A stretch of DNA of 64,000 bases from Nitrospira sp. Lineage in GTDB: Bacteria > Nitrospirota > Nitrospiria > Nitrospirales > Nitrospiraceae. Location of the stretch: the NCBI GenBank assembly GCA_022842445.1, contig JALHPO010000005.1, positions 124,001 to 188,000 of the forward strand, written 5' to 3'. This document shows positions 20,097-29,593 of the stretch, piece after piece. The translations under genes were made by a program, and so were the position numbers. Each line of letters begins with the position of its first letter. Positions within the stretch are counted from its first letter, which is position 1. The notes under the pieces were generated by a model. The model saw only the letters and a program-made list of their open reading frames with translations, was not told the DNA's origin and searched no databases.

Positions 20097-22588
20097 GCAT
20101 CACGCGGACTTCATCGCAGCGGGGCAAGGGCTGGGGACTCAAGGCCAAACTGACCGTCGCGATGCTCTTGGTGGGAGTCGTTCCGCTCGTCGTCGGCCTG
20201 GGCATGGCATTTTGGCAAGGGTCGCGGGAAATCCGGGAAGTCAGCGGAGAAAGTTTCAAAGCGCTGGCGACGGAAGCAGCCCGAAAGCTCGACCTTCTCA
20301 TAGCCGAAGAAATCGCGCAGACTGCGCGCATCGCCGGGGATCCCACGATCATCCGCGAGCTGGAGCAGCGGCGCGATGCGCCGCGCGACGGAATCTCCAA
20401 GAGCCCGGCCGCCGCACCGACAGACCTGGAACAACGCTGGACGGCAGGAGAACCCGCCGCCGTCAATGCCATTATGGGAAGTCCCTTGAGCGCGCTGCTC
20501 GACGAACACTATGCCGGCATCCATAGCGCGCCAGGGCAACTGCTTCCGCAAGTCGTCCGCGCATCAACAAAAATGCTGTTCCTGACCGATGTGCAGGGCC
20601 TGCTCGTCGCCGCGATGGGAGAAAAGCCGGACTTCCGGCACGATCGCGCCCCCTGGTGGCAGGGCGCCTTCAACAAAGCAGTGGGCAGACTCTATATCGA
20701 AGATATCCGGTTCAACCAGCAGGTGAATGCCTACGTCTTCACCATCTCCGTCCCCGTGATGGATAGCCTGCGCTACGAAGTCGTCGGAGTACTCCACCGC
20801 GTCATTGATGCCAAAGAATTCTTTGCTCCCTCGACCCACGTCATCCGATTCGGGAAAACCGGCCACGTCATGCTGATCGATTCCAACGGCATCGTCGTCA
20901 GCTGTCCGCTCCTGCCTACGGGGGTGTCGCTGTCTGATCGAAATCTCCTCCCCCTTGTGACGCCGCAACAGCCGGGCTGGGCAGAAGCACCTAGCGACGG
21001 CCATGGCGGACAGGCGGCTTCCGTCATCGGCTTCGCCCCCTTGCCGCAAACCAGCCACACGACCAGCGGCTCGATTGAGAACGCATCCTGGCACACATTC
21101 GTCTGGCAGTCGTCCGATGAACTGTTTGCCCCAATCCAGCATCTCTTCATCTGGGTCACGGTCTTTGGAAGCATCGCCCTCGCGTTACTAGCCGGCCTGG
21201 GGTTCGCCGCGGCCGGCCGCATCGTGACTCCCGTTCGGGAACTCCAACAGGCCGCCCAATCGATCGCACGCGGCGAGCTCCGGACACCGATTCAGATCCG
21301 CACAGGGGATGAGCTGGAGGACTTGGCCGATGAATTCAACCGCATGAACCAACAGCTGAAAGCCGCCTTCGCAGGACTGACCGACGAAGTCAAATTAAAG
21401 ACCCGGGAAGTCCAGGTGCTGCAACAGTCTACGGACTACATCCTGGATGCCGTCCCCACCCCCATCCTCTTGATCGACGCCGATGGAGTCGTGCGCTACA
21501 TCAACCGGGCGGCGCGTGAATCGTTCACAATCCGGGATGAGCCGCCGGCCCCGCTTTCCAGCATCCTCTCGCTCGATGCCGACGCCCAACATCGACTCCG
21601 GCAGGAATTTCACGCCGATCGAAACAGGGCAGACTCGCAAGCCGGCGCGAACCGTATCGAGTCCCCGAGAGATCCGCTCGTTCCTACCGCTGAATCTCGA
21701 TCGTCCGTCAGCCGTTCGGATCTCCACATCGGAACACGCGTCTACCATTACCAGTGGTTCCGGATGCCGGCCAGACCAGGACAAGCAGATAGTATCGGCC
21801 TGGTCTTGCGAGACACGACGGACGAGAGCCGGCTGCAAGACCAGCTCGTCCAGGCCGAAAAAACGGACAGCCTGAGCGTGTTGACAGCCGGAATCGGCCA
21901 TGAACTCAACAATCCGTTATTCGGAATCGTCGGATTAGGCGAGGCGATCCAGGAAGAGCCGAGCCTTGAACGGGTGAAGGCCTATGCCCGCGATATCGTG
22001 GCGCATGGCCGACGCATGGCGACGATCATCCGAGACTTCACCGGCGTAGCAAGCCGGGAAGTCTCGAATCAGCGCATATCGGTGTCGCTCGAAGATGAAT
22101 TGGACCGGGCACTGGCGACGATACAGACAGCGATGGAGATGGCGGGCATCACGGTCACTAAATGCTATGCGGGAAACGTGCAGGTACTGGCGCTGCCCGA
22201 CCAGCTTCGGCAGGCGTTGATGAATGTGATCACCAATGCGGTCCAGGCCATGAGAGGCTCCGGCACGCTGACGCTGTCCACCGCACAGTCGGATCACACC
22301 GGGACTGCAACAATCACCGATTCTGGGCCCGGCATCTCCAAGCAACATTTGCCGAAAATCTTCGATCCATTTTTTACAACCAAGGGGCAGGGAGAAGGGT
22401 CCGGCCTCGGCTTGACGGTGGCGAGACGTATCATCAGAAAATTCGGGGGCGACGTCCGCATCGAGAGTCTCGAAGGGCGCGGAACCACCTGTACTGTAAC
22501 TTTGCCGATCCTTGCCACTGCGGCAGAGAGGGGACCATGGACTCCATCCGTGTCGCGTTCAGAGCCGGAACCATCGCCCTTGTCATAG
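20093..22588 (+). CDS. Membrane sensor histidine kinase with Cache-type domain
   Basis: This 831-aa kinase has a first helix at about residues 20-41 and a second near 355-380. Between them is a roughly 310-residue extracytoplasmic domain in the size range of dCache sensors, which usually bind small ligands. HAMP follows (FAAAGRIVTPVRELQQAAQSI), then a PAS domain, then the H-box LTAGIGHELNNPLFGIVG. The ATPase domain has N-box ITNAVQAM, G1 DSGPGISKQH and G2 GEGSGLGLTV. The ATG at 20093 overlaps the previous stop (ATGA). Its 3' end overlaps the start of the DUF3365 gene by 52 bases. Confidence 0.9.
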   Translation: MSITRTSSQRGKGWGLKAKLTVAMLLVGVVPLVVGLGMAFWQGSREIREVSGESFKALATEAARKLDLLIAEEIAQTARIAGDPTIIRELEQRRDAPRDGISKSPAAAPTDLEQRWTAGEPAAVNAIMGSPLSALLDEHYAGIHSAPGQLLPQVVRASTKMLFLTDVQGLLVAAMGEKPDFRHDRAPWWQGAFNKAVGRLYIEDIRFNQQVNAYVFTISVPVMDSLRYEVVGVLHRVIDAKEFFAPSTHVIRFGKTGHVMLIDSNGIVVSCPLLPTGVSLSDRNLLPLVTPQQPGWAEAPSDGHGGQAASVIGFAPLPQTSHTTSGSIENASWHTFVWQSSDELFAPIQHLFIWVTVFGSIALALLAGLGFAAAGRIVTPVRELQQAAQSIARGELRTPIQIRTGDELEDLADEFNRMNQQLKAAFAGLTDEVKLKTREVQVLQQSTDYILDAVPTPILLIDADGVVRYINRAARESFTIRDEPPAPLSSILSLDADAQHRLRQEFHADRNRADSQAGANRIESPRDPLVPTAESRSSVSRSDLHIGTRVYHYQWFRMPARPGQADSIGLVLRDTTDESRLQDQLVQAEKTDSLSVLTAGIGHELNNPLFGIVGLGEAIQEEPSLERVKAYARDIVAHGRRMATIIRDFTGVASREVSNQRISVSLEDELDRALATIQTAMEMAGITVTKCYAGNVQVLALPDQLRQALMNVITNAVQAMRGSGTLTLSTAQSDHTGTATITDSGPGISKQHLPKIFDPFFTTKGQGEGSGLGLTVARRIIRKFGGDVRIESLEGRGTTCTVTLPILATAAERGPWTPSVSRSEPEPSPLS

Positions 22589-23130
22589 CAGGGACCTGGG
22601 GAATCGCCTCGCTCCTACTCGCGAAGACCGCCCCTGGAGCGGACGGCATTCCGCCGGAGAAAGTTGCCGATTACGTCCATGCCGTGCTGGAAGCCGATCG
22701 CACGATTTACACTACCCACATCGTCAATCGCATGCAGGAGAAAGGCATCGTATCGGCAGCTGAGAGTTGGGAACAAGAGAATGCCCTCCCGCTTCCGGCG
22801 CAATTCCTCCAACATTCAGGTCGCCTCGTCGCAGAAAGGGGAAATGGAATTCGCTACCGGCTCATCGGGCAGTGGCCGATCTATCAGCGTAATGCCCCGG
22901 CCACAGATTTTGAACGCAAAGCACTCGATACGCTCCGGCGTCAACCTGAACGGCCTGTCACCGGCATCGTCGCCAGCGGCAAGAAGCAATACTTCCAGGC
23001 GATCTACCCGGACCGCGCCGTCTCGGCCGCCTGCGTGACATGCCATAACAGCCATCCCTTGAGCCCGAAGCAGGATTTCAAGTTGAACGACGTGATCGGC
23101 GCCATCGCCATTACGATTCCGCTGGAATAG
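22537..23130 (+). CDS. DUF3365 (Tll0287-like) c-type haem protein
   Basis: This 197-aa exported protein has an N-terminal hydrophobic helix (about residues 8-29) and a mature part with a single c-type haem attachment site, CVTCH, at 166-170. The rest, including KALDTLRRQPERP and GKKQYFQAIYPDRAVSA, matches the DUF3365/Tll0287 fold, a PAS-like domain that can bind haem and is used as a gas or redox sensor. The ATG at 22537 has GAGAGGGGACC upstream and lies inside the preceding kinase gene, which gives tight coupling. It probably detects a signal for, or is regulated with, the adjacent kinases. Confidence 0.85.
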   Translation: MDSIRVAFRAGTIALVIAGTWGIASLLLAKTAPGADGIPPEKVADYVHAVLEADRTIYTTHIVNRMQEKGIVSAAESWEQENALPLPAQFLQHSGRLVAERGNGIRYRLIGQWPIYQRNAPATDFERKALDTLRRQPERPVTGIVASGKKQYFQAIYPDRAVSAACVTCHNSHPLSPKQDFKLNDVIGAIAITIPLE

Positions 23131-23149
23131 AAAGACCGTGACGAAGCGG

Positions 23150-24247
23150 CTACGGAGGCGCGACAGGACTTGTCGGAGTGGGATTCGCCGCCGTGTGATA
23201 TTCGTCTCGGTAGATTTGGACCGCCGTCATTAGTAGGCTGACCAGGATCGGTCCGACGAAGAGCCCCAGTATGCCGTAGAGGGACAGCCCTCCGAGCACG
23301 CTCAACACCAGGAGCAGGACGGGAATCTGAACATCCTGACCGATCAGCCAGGGTCGAAGAAACTGATCGACCATGGATACCACGCCGATGCCCCACGCCA
23401 ACATGATGAGGGCTTTTCCAGCCGGACCGATCCAAAACAGATAGAGTACGACCGGCCCCCAGACCAGCGCCGTTCCGCCGAACGGAATCGGCGCCAGGAT
23501 GATGGTCAATGCCGTGAGCACCACAGGAAAGGGAACGTCAAGCGCGAGATAGGCCAGCCCAGCCAACACACCCTGGACGATCGCCGTCACCAACATCCCC
23601 TTGACCACCGCGCGGATCGTTTGATCCAGCCGGGTCACGATTTTCTGTTTATGCGACTCGTCCATCGGAATCAGCTCGTAGAAGGCGGCGAACCATTTCG
23701 AGCCGTCCTTGAATAGGAAAAACAACACCAGCAGCATAATGAAGAAGTCCGTCACCAGGAGAACCGCGTTCTTGAGCAAATCACCCATCTGGCCGACCAG
23801 AAACTGGCTGAGCCCTTTCGCACCAGCCAGCACCGACTGCTCCATTGAAAATTTCTGTGTATCGATCTCGACAGCGGCAGCCCGCAACCATTCCCCGATG
23901 AGGGGGACCGTCGCCAATTGGTCCGGTAGCCGGTGAAGTCCGCCGGCTGCGATCCATAATCGAATCGCTTGCTCCGCCGCCCCGGCCTCGTGCACCAACA
24001 TCACCCCCATCACTACCAACGGCACGACGACCATACCCAACGCCCCGAGGGTCAGCACCATGGCAGACAATGTCTCATTATCATTGAACAGCTTGGAAAG
24101 CCTACGATGGAGGGGGAAGGCCCAATGGGCCAAGAGTCCGGCCAACAGAGCTGAAAACACAAACGGTTGGAGCATGAGCCCCATCTGGTAGAGCAGCAGA
24201 GCCAGAAGGGCAAAAAATGCGATGGAGAACAGTTGCTGTTGAGTCAT
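23150..24247 (-). CDS. AI-2E/PerM-family membrane transporter
   Basis: This 365-aa polytopic membrane protein has about eight hydrophobic helices, including QMGLMLQPFVFSALLAGLLA, the paired FFIMLLVLFFLFKDG segment and a C-terminal GGLSLYGILGLFVGPI motif. These are the marks of the AI-2E (YdiK/PerM) family, whose members have been linked to autoinducer-2 export, sodium-proton antiport or permeability. The specific substrate is not shown. It converges on the DUF3365 gene with only 19 bp between stops and no terminator. An intergenic repeat lies upstream of its start. Confidence 0.85.
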   Translation of the reverse strand: MTQQQLFSIAFFALLALLLYQMGLMLQPFVFSALLAGLLAHWAFPLHRRLSKLFNDNETLSAMVLTLGALGMVVVPLVVMGVMLVHEAGAAEQAIRLWIAAGGLHRLPDQLATVPLIGEWLRAAAVEIDTQKFSMEQSVLAGAKGLSQFLVGQMGDLLKNAVLLVTDFFIMLLVLFFLFKDGSKWFAAFYELIPMDESHKQKIVTRLDQTIRAVVKGMLVTAIVQGVLAGLAYLALDVPFPVVLTALTIILAPIPFGGTALVWGPVVLYLFWIGPAGKALIMLAWGIGVVSMVDQFLRPWLIGQDVQIPVLLLVLSVLGGLSLYGILGLFVGPILVSLLMTAVQIYRDEYHTAANPTPTSPVAPP

Positions 24248-24270
24248 GGGGTCGTGAGGACACGTATTTT

Positions 24271-24400
24271 GTGAAGCGTATCGCGTATCTCGTAAGAGAA
24301 GGGAAGCTCTCCCTTTCTGTCGTGCGCTCGCCTCGCTGAGCCCGATCCGCCGACAATGCGAGGCGAGCGGGCGAAGCGGGCTTCACGAGATACGCTTCAC
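24271..24400. repeat. Nested palindromic intergenic repeat
   Basis: Outer arms GTGAAGCGTATC...TATCTCGT (24271-24293) and ACGAGATACGCTTCAC (24385-24400) face inner arms GCTCGCCTCG (24325-24334) and CGAGGCGAGC (24359-24368). The left outer arm carries one extra GCGTATC unit. A related word, TACGCTTCACGAACGAC, also occurs near 9431, so this looks like a dispersed REP-like element. Confidence 0.55.
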
Positions 24401-24420
24401 GAACGACAGGGGAAAGAACC

Positions 24421-24464
24421 GCGGATCGGCGATTGCCGCAGAAGAATCCTAAATAATGAGGGCT
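24421..24464. repeat. Dispersed repeat copy A
   Basis: The 44-base stretch GCGGATCGGCGATTGC...AATGAGGGCT matches 51087-51131 over most of its length (shared core GCGGATCGGCGATTGC and the tail AATAATG.GGGCT). It runs up to the bactofilin stop codon. Two copies 27 kb apart, both after genes, suggest a mobile or REP-like family. Confidence 0.6.
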
Positions 24465-24906
24465 AGAGGTCGGGCTCTTTTCCGATCAAGGCCACAGATC
24501 TTCCGCGATGCTGATTCATGTCACGGACGTTGCCGGCCAATCGGGGTGCCTCTTCCGGCCAGGCCGTCGCGCCCATGTCGCTGACTCCCTGAAACTTGGC
24601 CCCCTCCTCCATCACCATGACCGGACAATGCACTTCGCCGATCAATGTCGCCGTTTTCAACAACTGCACCCGTTCCGTCGCCGTCACCGTGGCCTTGATA
24701 CGGCCGCTGCTGATGAGCGATCCGGCTGAAATCGTTCCCTTGACGATTCCATCTTCACCGACGATGACTTCGCCCTTGGTCTGCACATCGCCTTCCAGCC
24801 TGCCATCGATCCGCACTGTGCCTTCGACTTTGATCTCACCCTTCAGTTCGACCCCTTTGGCGAGCAACGTAATATTACCGTCGTCCATATATCCTGTTTT
24901 TTTCAT
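24463..24906 (-). CDS. Bactofilin-family polymer protein
   Basis: Bactofilins form cytoskeletal filaments at the inner face of the membrane and often position cell-wall enzymes. The 147-aa protein has the right-handed beta-helix core, seen as repeating GEIKVEGTVRIDGRLEGDVQ, GEVIVGEDGIVKGTI and GRIKATVTATERVQLL turns, with disordered ends. GAGGAG lies 5 bases before the ATG at 24906 (MKKTGY), which is why I prefer it over an upstream in-frame codon. A class A penicillin-binding protein gene lies next on the same strand, 116 bp upstream, which fits a cell-wall role. Confidence 0.9.
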   Translation of the reverse strand: MKKTGYMDDGNITLLAKGVELKGEIKVEGTVRIDGRLEGDVQTKGEVIVGEDGIVKGTISAGSLISSGRIKATVTATERVQLLKTATLIGEVHCPVMVMEEGAKFQGVSDMGATAWPEEAPRLAGNVRDMNQHRGRSVALIGKEPDL

Positions 24907-25022
24907 AGGAACTCCTCGTTGAAACCGGCCAGGGCCAGAATACCGCAAGACGAGGTGGACTACTAGTAGTTGTTGAGAATCGGCGGAGACAGGTCATGCA
25001 GGCTTGGGCCTCATCCCCCGGA

Positions 25023-27332
25023 TCAGGAGAATCCGAACGTCTGCTTGAGCCGTTCCCACATTCCTCCCCCATGGATTTCGCAATAGACGGTCGGCTCTGT
25101 GCCGGCAATGAAGATCTCGAGTATTTTCTCCGGACATTGAGACGTGGCCAGCTGGCCGGTTTTGGGATCGATCCGGCGCTCGACCAGTCCATCAGGCATT
25201 TCAAAGTCCGGCTGGTCCGGTTGAATAAGCCGGCCTGCCAACTCGCTCCAAATCGGAAGCGCCGCTTGCGCGCCTGTCAGTTTGATCGGCCGCTCATCGT
25301 CGAATCCCACCCACACCCCGATCACAAGATCCGTCGTATAGCCGACAAACCACGCGTCTCGATACCCGTCCGTTGTACCGGTCTTGCCCGCGACCGGACC
25401 TTGCACACCGAGCACTCTGGCCTTGACGCCGGTTCCCTGATCGACCACCCCTTTCAACAGCGACGTCACGAGATACGCGCCTTGCGGGGAGACGGCCTGG
25501 CGGCGATCGATGATCGGGCTCCAGACCGTCTCACCGGTCTCGCGCGCAATATTGGAGATCGCGATCGGACGCACCGCAATACCGCCATTGGCCAATCCCC
25601 CGTAGGCCGATGTAATGTCGAGCAACGAGACAGCGGAGCTGCCCAATGCCACAGAAAGGTTACTGGGCAGCGGCGTCGTGATCCCGAATGCCTGCAGCAT
25701 GCCGAGGAAGAGTCCGATGCCGGTCCGGTGTGCCACTCGCACGGCGGGGACATTCAATGATTGTTCAAGCGCGGTTCGCACCGTGACTTGGCCGCGATAT
25801 TGTCGATCGTAATTCTGCGGTGACCAGGGGCCGGTTCCGGACTCCAACGTGACCGGCTCATCCTCGATCAAGGTAGCGGGAGTCATCCCGGCTTCCCCTT
25901 GATCCCGTGCCGCCTCAAACGCAGCCAGATACACAAACGGTTTGAAGAGTGACCCGGCCGACCGATGCGCTTGTGCGGCCCGGTTGAATTGGCTCACACG
26001 ATAGTCCCGCCCGCCGACCATCGCAAGAATGTGCCCGGTCTTCGCCTCCAGCACGACAACCGCACCCTGAAGCGGCGATTCGCCCCTTTGAAGCGGCGGA
26101 TAAGCTGTTTCCAGGCTGGCTACTCCACGCTGCAACGCCTGTGCGGCACGCTGCTGAATCCACGGATCGAGCGTCGAAAAGATCCGGGCTCCCTCCGGGA
26201 TGCCCATGCCGGTCGCTTCCTCGACTTCCCGCAGAAGATAGTCGACGAAATAGGGCGCATCACTCAGCGCATCCTGAGTCAGCGCCACCCGCACCGGACG
26301 CTTGACCGCCTTTGTCCAATCCTGTTCCGTCACCAATTGCTGATCTCGAAGTCGGCGGAGCACGATGTTCCTGCGCTCTGTCGCATGCTCGAGATGTTTC
26401 ACCGGCGAATAGGTGTTGGGCCCCTTGATCAATCCGACGATCAGCGCCACCTCATCGACCGACAATTCGTCGAGGCCCTTGCCGAAATACCGATGGGCCG
26501 CCTCCCCGACGCCATAGATGGACACGGACCCGGCCTGGCCCAGATAGATTTCGTTCAGATAACTTTCGAGGATGTCTTCTTTCCGATACTTAAACTCCAG
26601 GACAACGGCCGCCATAAACTCTTGAAATTTACGCCGCATGGTTCGCTGCGGTGAATAGTAGAGGTTCTTTGCCAGCTGTTGCGTCAGCGTGCTCCCTCCC
26701 TGCACCACGGCACCACGGGTCATGTTGGTCCACAACGCCCGGCCGACGGCGATAGGATCGATCCCATAATGGGAAAAGAAGCGGCGGTCTTCGACGGCCA
26801 GCAGCGTCTGAACCAGCAGCGGCGGGATGCGGCTCAGCGGAATCCACTCCCTGACCTGTTTGGACCCGGCGCGCATGCCGCTGATGACCGCCGGCTCGAG
26901 GGCAACGAACGGGGCCGGTTGTTCGTCCGGCAGCGAAAGCACCTCGCTGACCTTGCCCTCCACCAATCTTAACCGAACGGCTCTGGCCGGAAGCTGGGCC
27001 TCTTCCTGGGCGTGCAACACAAGATCGATCACATCGTCCGTAAGGAGATATTCACCGGCGGCCTTCGGCGCGGTGCGGACTCGTCGGTATTCCAACCGAT
27101 GCAACCGATCCAGCAACCCGGACCGCTCCACCGACAGCCCAGGTTTGAGCAAGAACGGCGCGCCATAGATCAACAGAGGGGGATGCTCATCGCTCTTCGG
27201 CAAGGTCAGCGTCATCGAGAGGATAAAGCCGTACACGGCAAGCCCCGTCGCCCCCACTCCAAGAATGCCGAGGAACGTGTAGAGACCGCGACGGGTCCAC
27301 CTCGACAGGCCGGATGAGTTGGCAAGAGACAT
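25023..27332 (-). CDS. Class A penicillin-binding protein (PBP1B type)
   Basis: This 769-aa bifunctional enzyme polymerises lipid II and cross-links peptidoglycan. One N-terminal helix (about residues 15-38) anchors it. A UB2H-like region (about 55-150) is typical of PBP1B. Glycosyltransferase motif EDRRFFSHYGID carries the catalytic Glu. Transpeptidase motifs are SxxK in AGSLFKPF, SxN in EQSLNVPAVR and KTG in AGKTGTTDGYRDAWF. All are intact. It sits upstream of the bactofilin gene on the same strand. Confidence 0.95.
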   Translation of the reverse strand: MSLANSSGLSRWTRRGLYTFLGILGVGATGLAVYGFILSMTLTLPKSDEHPPLLIYGAPFLLKPGLSVERSGLLDRLHRLEYRRVRTAPKAAGEYLLTDDVIDLVLHAQEEAQLPARAVRLRLVEGKVSEVLSLPDEQPAPFVALEPAVISGMRAGSKQVREWIPLSRIPPLLVQTLLAVEDRRFFSHYGIDPIAVGRALWTNMTRGAVVQGGSTLTQQLAKNLYYSPQRTMRRKFQEFMAAVVLEFKYRKEDILESYLNEIYLGQAGSVSIYGVGEAAHRYFGKGLDELSVDEVALIVGLIKGPNTYSPVKHLEHATERRNIVLRRLRDQQLVTEQDWTKAVKRPVRVALTQDALSDAPYFVDYLLREVEEATGMGIPEGARIFSTLDPWIQQRAAQALQRGVASLETAYPPLQRGESPLQGAVVVLEAKTGHILAMVGGRDYRVSQFNRAAQAHRSAGSLFKPFVYLAAFEAARDQGEAGMTPATLIEDEPVTLESGTGPWSPQNYDRQYRGQVTVRTALEQSLNVPAVRVAHRTGIGLFLGMLQAFGITTPLPSNLSVALGSSAVSLLDITSAYGGLANGGIAVRPIAISNIARETGETVWSPIIDRRQAVSPQGAYLVTSLLKGVVDQGTGVKARVLGVQGPVAGKTGTTDGYRDAWFVGYTTDLVIGVWVGFDDERPIKLTGAQAALPIWSELAGRLIQPDQPDFEMPDGLVERRIDPKTGQLATSQCPEKILEIFIAGTEPTVYCEIHGGGMWERLKQTFGFS

Positions 27333-27455
27333 CCGTTCAGCTTACCCTGTACCGGCATGGAAGTGAACAGTCCCGATATCTAAAAGGGGAGAGGAGGCCT
27401 AGACCGGTGGAACAAATCTGCCGCCTCGTGCGCTGGGCGAGCCGACAACCGGCCA

Positions 27456-28169
27456 TCAGACGGGGAAATCTGTGATCGTGATCGTTACCTCATTGCCTCG
27501 CTCATTGTAGGTCAGGTTGGGGCACAAGGACCGCGCGATAAAGATTCCCCGCCCGTTGACAGCAGCCGGCTCGCACGCCTCATCGGAGCCCTGGAGAAAT
27601 TGCCGCCACGCGAATCCGTTTCCTTCGTCGACGATGCGATAGATCAGCCGCTCTGCATCGTTCTCGTAGCGGACATGAATCGCGATCCGCCGAACGTTGA
27701 GGCAGGGAACGGCCAGCCGCTGCCGGAGCAATTCCTCATATCGACCCTGCACCAACGCCTGCCGTTTTTCCTGATAGCCCATTTCAAGGTTGCCGTGCTC
27801 AACGGCGTTGCACAGCAGCTCGTGCAACGCGCTGCGCAGGTGTAATTGCCGGGTGTCTGCCAATGTCGAGGCTGTAACGTGCATCAACCACGCCACGACT
27901 CCGGAAACGTGAGCCGGATCAGACTCCAGAATGAGTCGGCACTCCGAACCCCGGACAGAGGCGACGCCGACCATCCGGAGCGGGCTGGATTTACCGGTTT
28001 CATCAGGCGTGCGTTCAAGAATAGCCATCTCCATGGCCGGGTCGCCCGATGCCTGTTCCAGAAGCGCCTCCGCCAAACGCGATAATAATTCCCGATCATG
28101 ACCGACAGAGACCGGCGTCTCCTCGGAGTTCAGCAGCAATTCAACATTTATCGGAGCGACGCTTTCCAC
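27456..28169 (-). CDS. RsbW-like anti-sigma factor/ATPase
   Basis: This 237-aa protein ends in a GHKL ATPase (HATPase_c_2) of the RsbW/SpoIIAB class, which binds or phosphorylates a STAS protein. The N-box is ALHELLCNAVEHGN, G1 is IVDEGNGFAW and G2 is NGRGIFIARSLCPNLTY. The first 100 residues are an extra, unassigned domain not found in short RsbW proteins. It lies 19 bp downstream of an RsbU-type phosphatase, and a STAS gene lies further upstream, which together make up a partner-switching set. No cognate sigma factor is in the window, so another target is possible. Confidence 0.85.
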   Translation of the reverse strand: MESVAPINVELLLNSEETPVSVGHDRELLSRLAEALLEQASGDPAMEMAILERTPDETGKSSPLRMVGVASVRGSECRLILESDPAHVSGVVAWLMHVTASTLADTRQLHLRSALHELLCNAVEHGNLEMGYQEKRQALVQGRYEELLRQRLAVPCLNVRRIAIHVRYENDAERLIYRIVDEGNGFAWRQFLQGSDEACEPAAVNGRGIFIARSLCPNLTYNERGNEVTITITDFPV

Positions 28170-28188
28170 CGAAGACTCCTTTTTTGTA

Positions 28189-29397
28189 TCACACTGTCAA
28201 CTCAATGCCGATCAAGGCGGCATCGTCGGCAAACTGTTCGTGCCCCAGCCATTGCATGGCCTGTGTGACGGTCAGATTCACTACCTCTGTCAGGGGTCGG
28301 AATCCGAGGGTACGAACGGTTTCCACGAGACGCTCCTGTCCCCACAATTCGCCTGAATGGGCGGCCACCTCATACAAACCATCACTGACGAGGTACAGAC
28401 GGTCCCCCGGTGACACGGGTACGTCCATAGTCGTGTATGTCTGAGGCACACAAAACCCGAGAGGCAGCCCGGGGTGTCTGAGCCACGCCACTTCGCCGGA
28501 TCGGCGATGGAGAAACGCGCCGTTGTGACCCGCGGTCGCAAAGGAAAGCGTCTGTGAACGAAGATTGAGCCGTGCAACGACGATCGTAAAGTAATGGCCG
28601 TCTGCCGTGAGAGGGAACAACGCGTTGGCGACCGTCAGAATGGCCCCTGGGTCCCTTGAGCCAACTTGACGCTGCAAGCTGTCGGCCCTCAGGAAGGTCG
28701 CAAAGGACGCCGAACGAAGAGCGGGCGAGATGCCGTGTCCCGAGGCGTCGAGCAGATAGAGTCCGATCTCTTCTTCGCTCCAACGTAGCACGTTGAAGAG
28801 GTCACCGCCCAAGGTCAAGGCCGGCCGATAGCTATAGGCAAGGTGTACGCCGGGCAGAACCGGGCCTGCGATCGGCAGGAGCGATGCCACATACTGCGCC
28901 GCGGACTGCAATTCCTGCTCAAGCAACTCCTGTTTCTGACGGATCTCCTCGGTCGTCTGCTCCAGGGTACGAATGAGCGCGGCCGCCCGCAGCCCCGATT
29001 GCACGCGGGCCGTGATTTCCTCAGGGCTGGCAGCCTTGCGGAGAAAATCATCGGCTCCACGGCCGAGCCCTTCGGCGATCTGCTTCGGCTCATCGTTCGC
29101 GGTCATCATCAGGATCTGGCTGGACCGGAGGTCGGGATCACGCCGGACCACCTCGCAGAAACTTGGCCCATCCATCTCCGGCATCAGCCAGTCCAGGATC
29201 GTCAGCGCCGGGCGTTCACGCCGTAGCAACTCCAGCCCCGCCCGGCCATCACCGGCTTCGAGGACGCGGTAACCGAGGCGCTTGAGGCGGGCTGCCAACA
29301 CGAGCCGCGCCACAGATTCATCATCCACAATGAGCACGGTCTGAGGAGATGCCTCTACAGGAGGATGCTCAGGCGCTAATGAGAACGGTGACGACAT
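28189..29397 (-). CDS. Receiver-PP2C phosphatase (RsbU type)
   Basis: This 402-aa protein has an N-terminal receiver (VLIVDDESVARL, phospho-acceptor in TILDWLMPEMDG), a helical linker, and a PP2C-type Ser/Thr phosphatase domain with metal-binding LGGDLFNVL, LDASGHGISPAL, AGHNGAFLHRR and SDGLYE. Its substrate is likely the phosphorylated STAS protein encoded just upstream. AAGGAG precedes the ATG at 29397 at a normal distance. Much longer upstream in-frame ORF sequence exists but is low-quality and not needed. The fused receiver means the phosphatase is itself under two-component control. Confidence 0.92.
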   Translation of the reverse strand: MSSPFSLAPEHPPVEASPQTVLIVDDESVARLVLAARLKRLGYRVLEAGDGRAGLELLRRERPALTILDWLMPEMDGPSFCEVVRRDPDLRSSQILMMTANDEPKQIAEGLGRGADDFLRKAASPEEITARVQSGLRAAALIRTLEQTTEEIRQKQELLEQELQSAAQYVASLLPIAGPVLPGVHLAYSYRPALTLGGDLFNVLRWSEEEIGLYLLDASGHGISPALRSASFATFLRADSLQRQVGSRDPGAILTVANALFPLTADGHYFTIVVARLNLRSQTLSFATAGHNGAFLHRRSGEVAWLRHPGLPLGFCVPQTYTTMDVPVSPGDRLYLVSDGLYEVAAHSGELWGQERLVETVRTLGFRPLTEVVNLTVTQAMQWLGHEQFADDAALIGIELTV

Positions 29398-29593
29398 GAT
29401 TTCTCCTTCGGTGCAGAGCATCCGTCGCTTGTGAGCCCATGTGCAGCTAGTGACGCTCCGATTCCACGTTGCCGGAGGAATCCAAAACGCGCAAGGAGAA
29501 ACGTGGAATATGAAGCGTGCATGGAAGCGTGACGTCGCGACTGATGTCCACCGAGTCGTGCGCATGCCGGTTGGCTGGACGTAAACGATTCGG

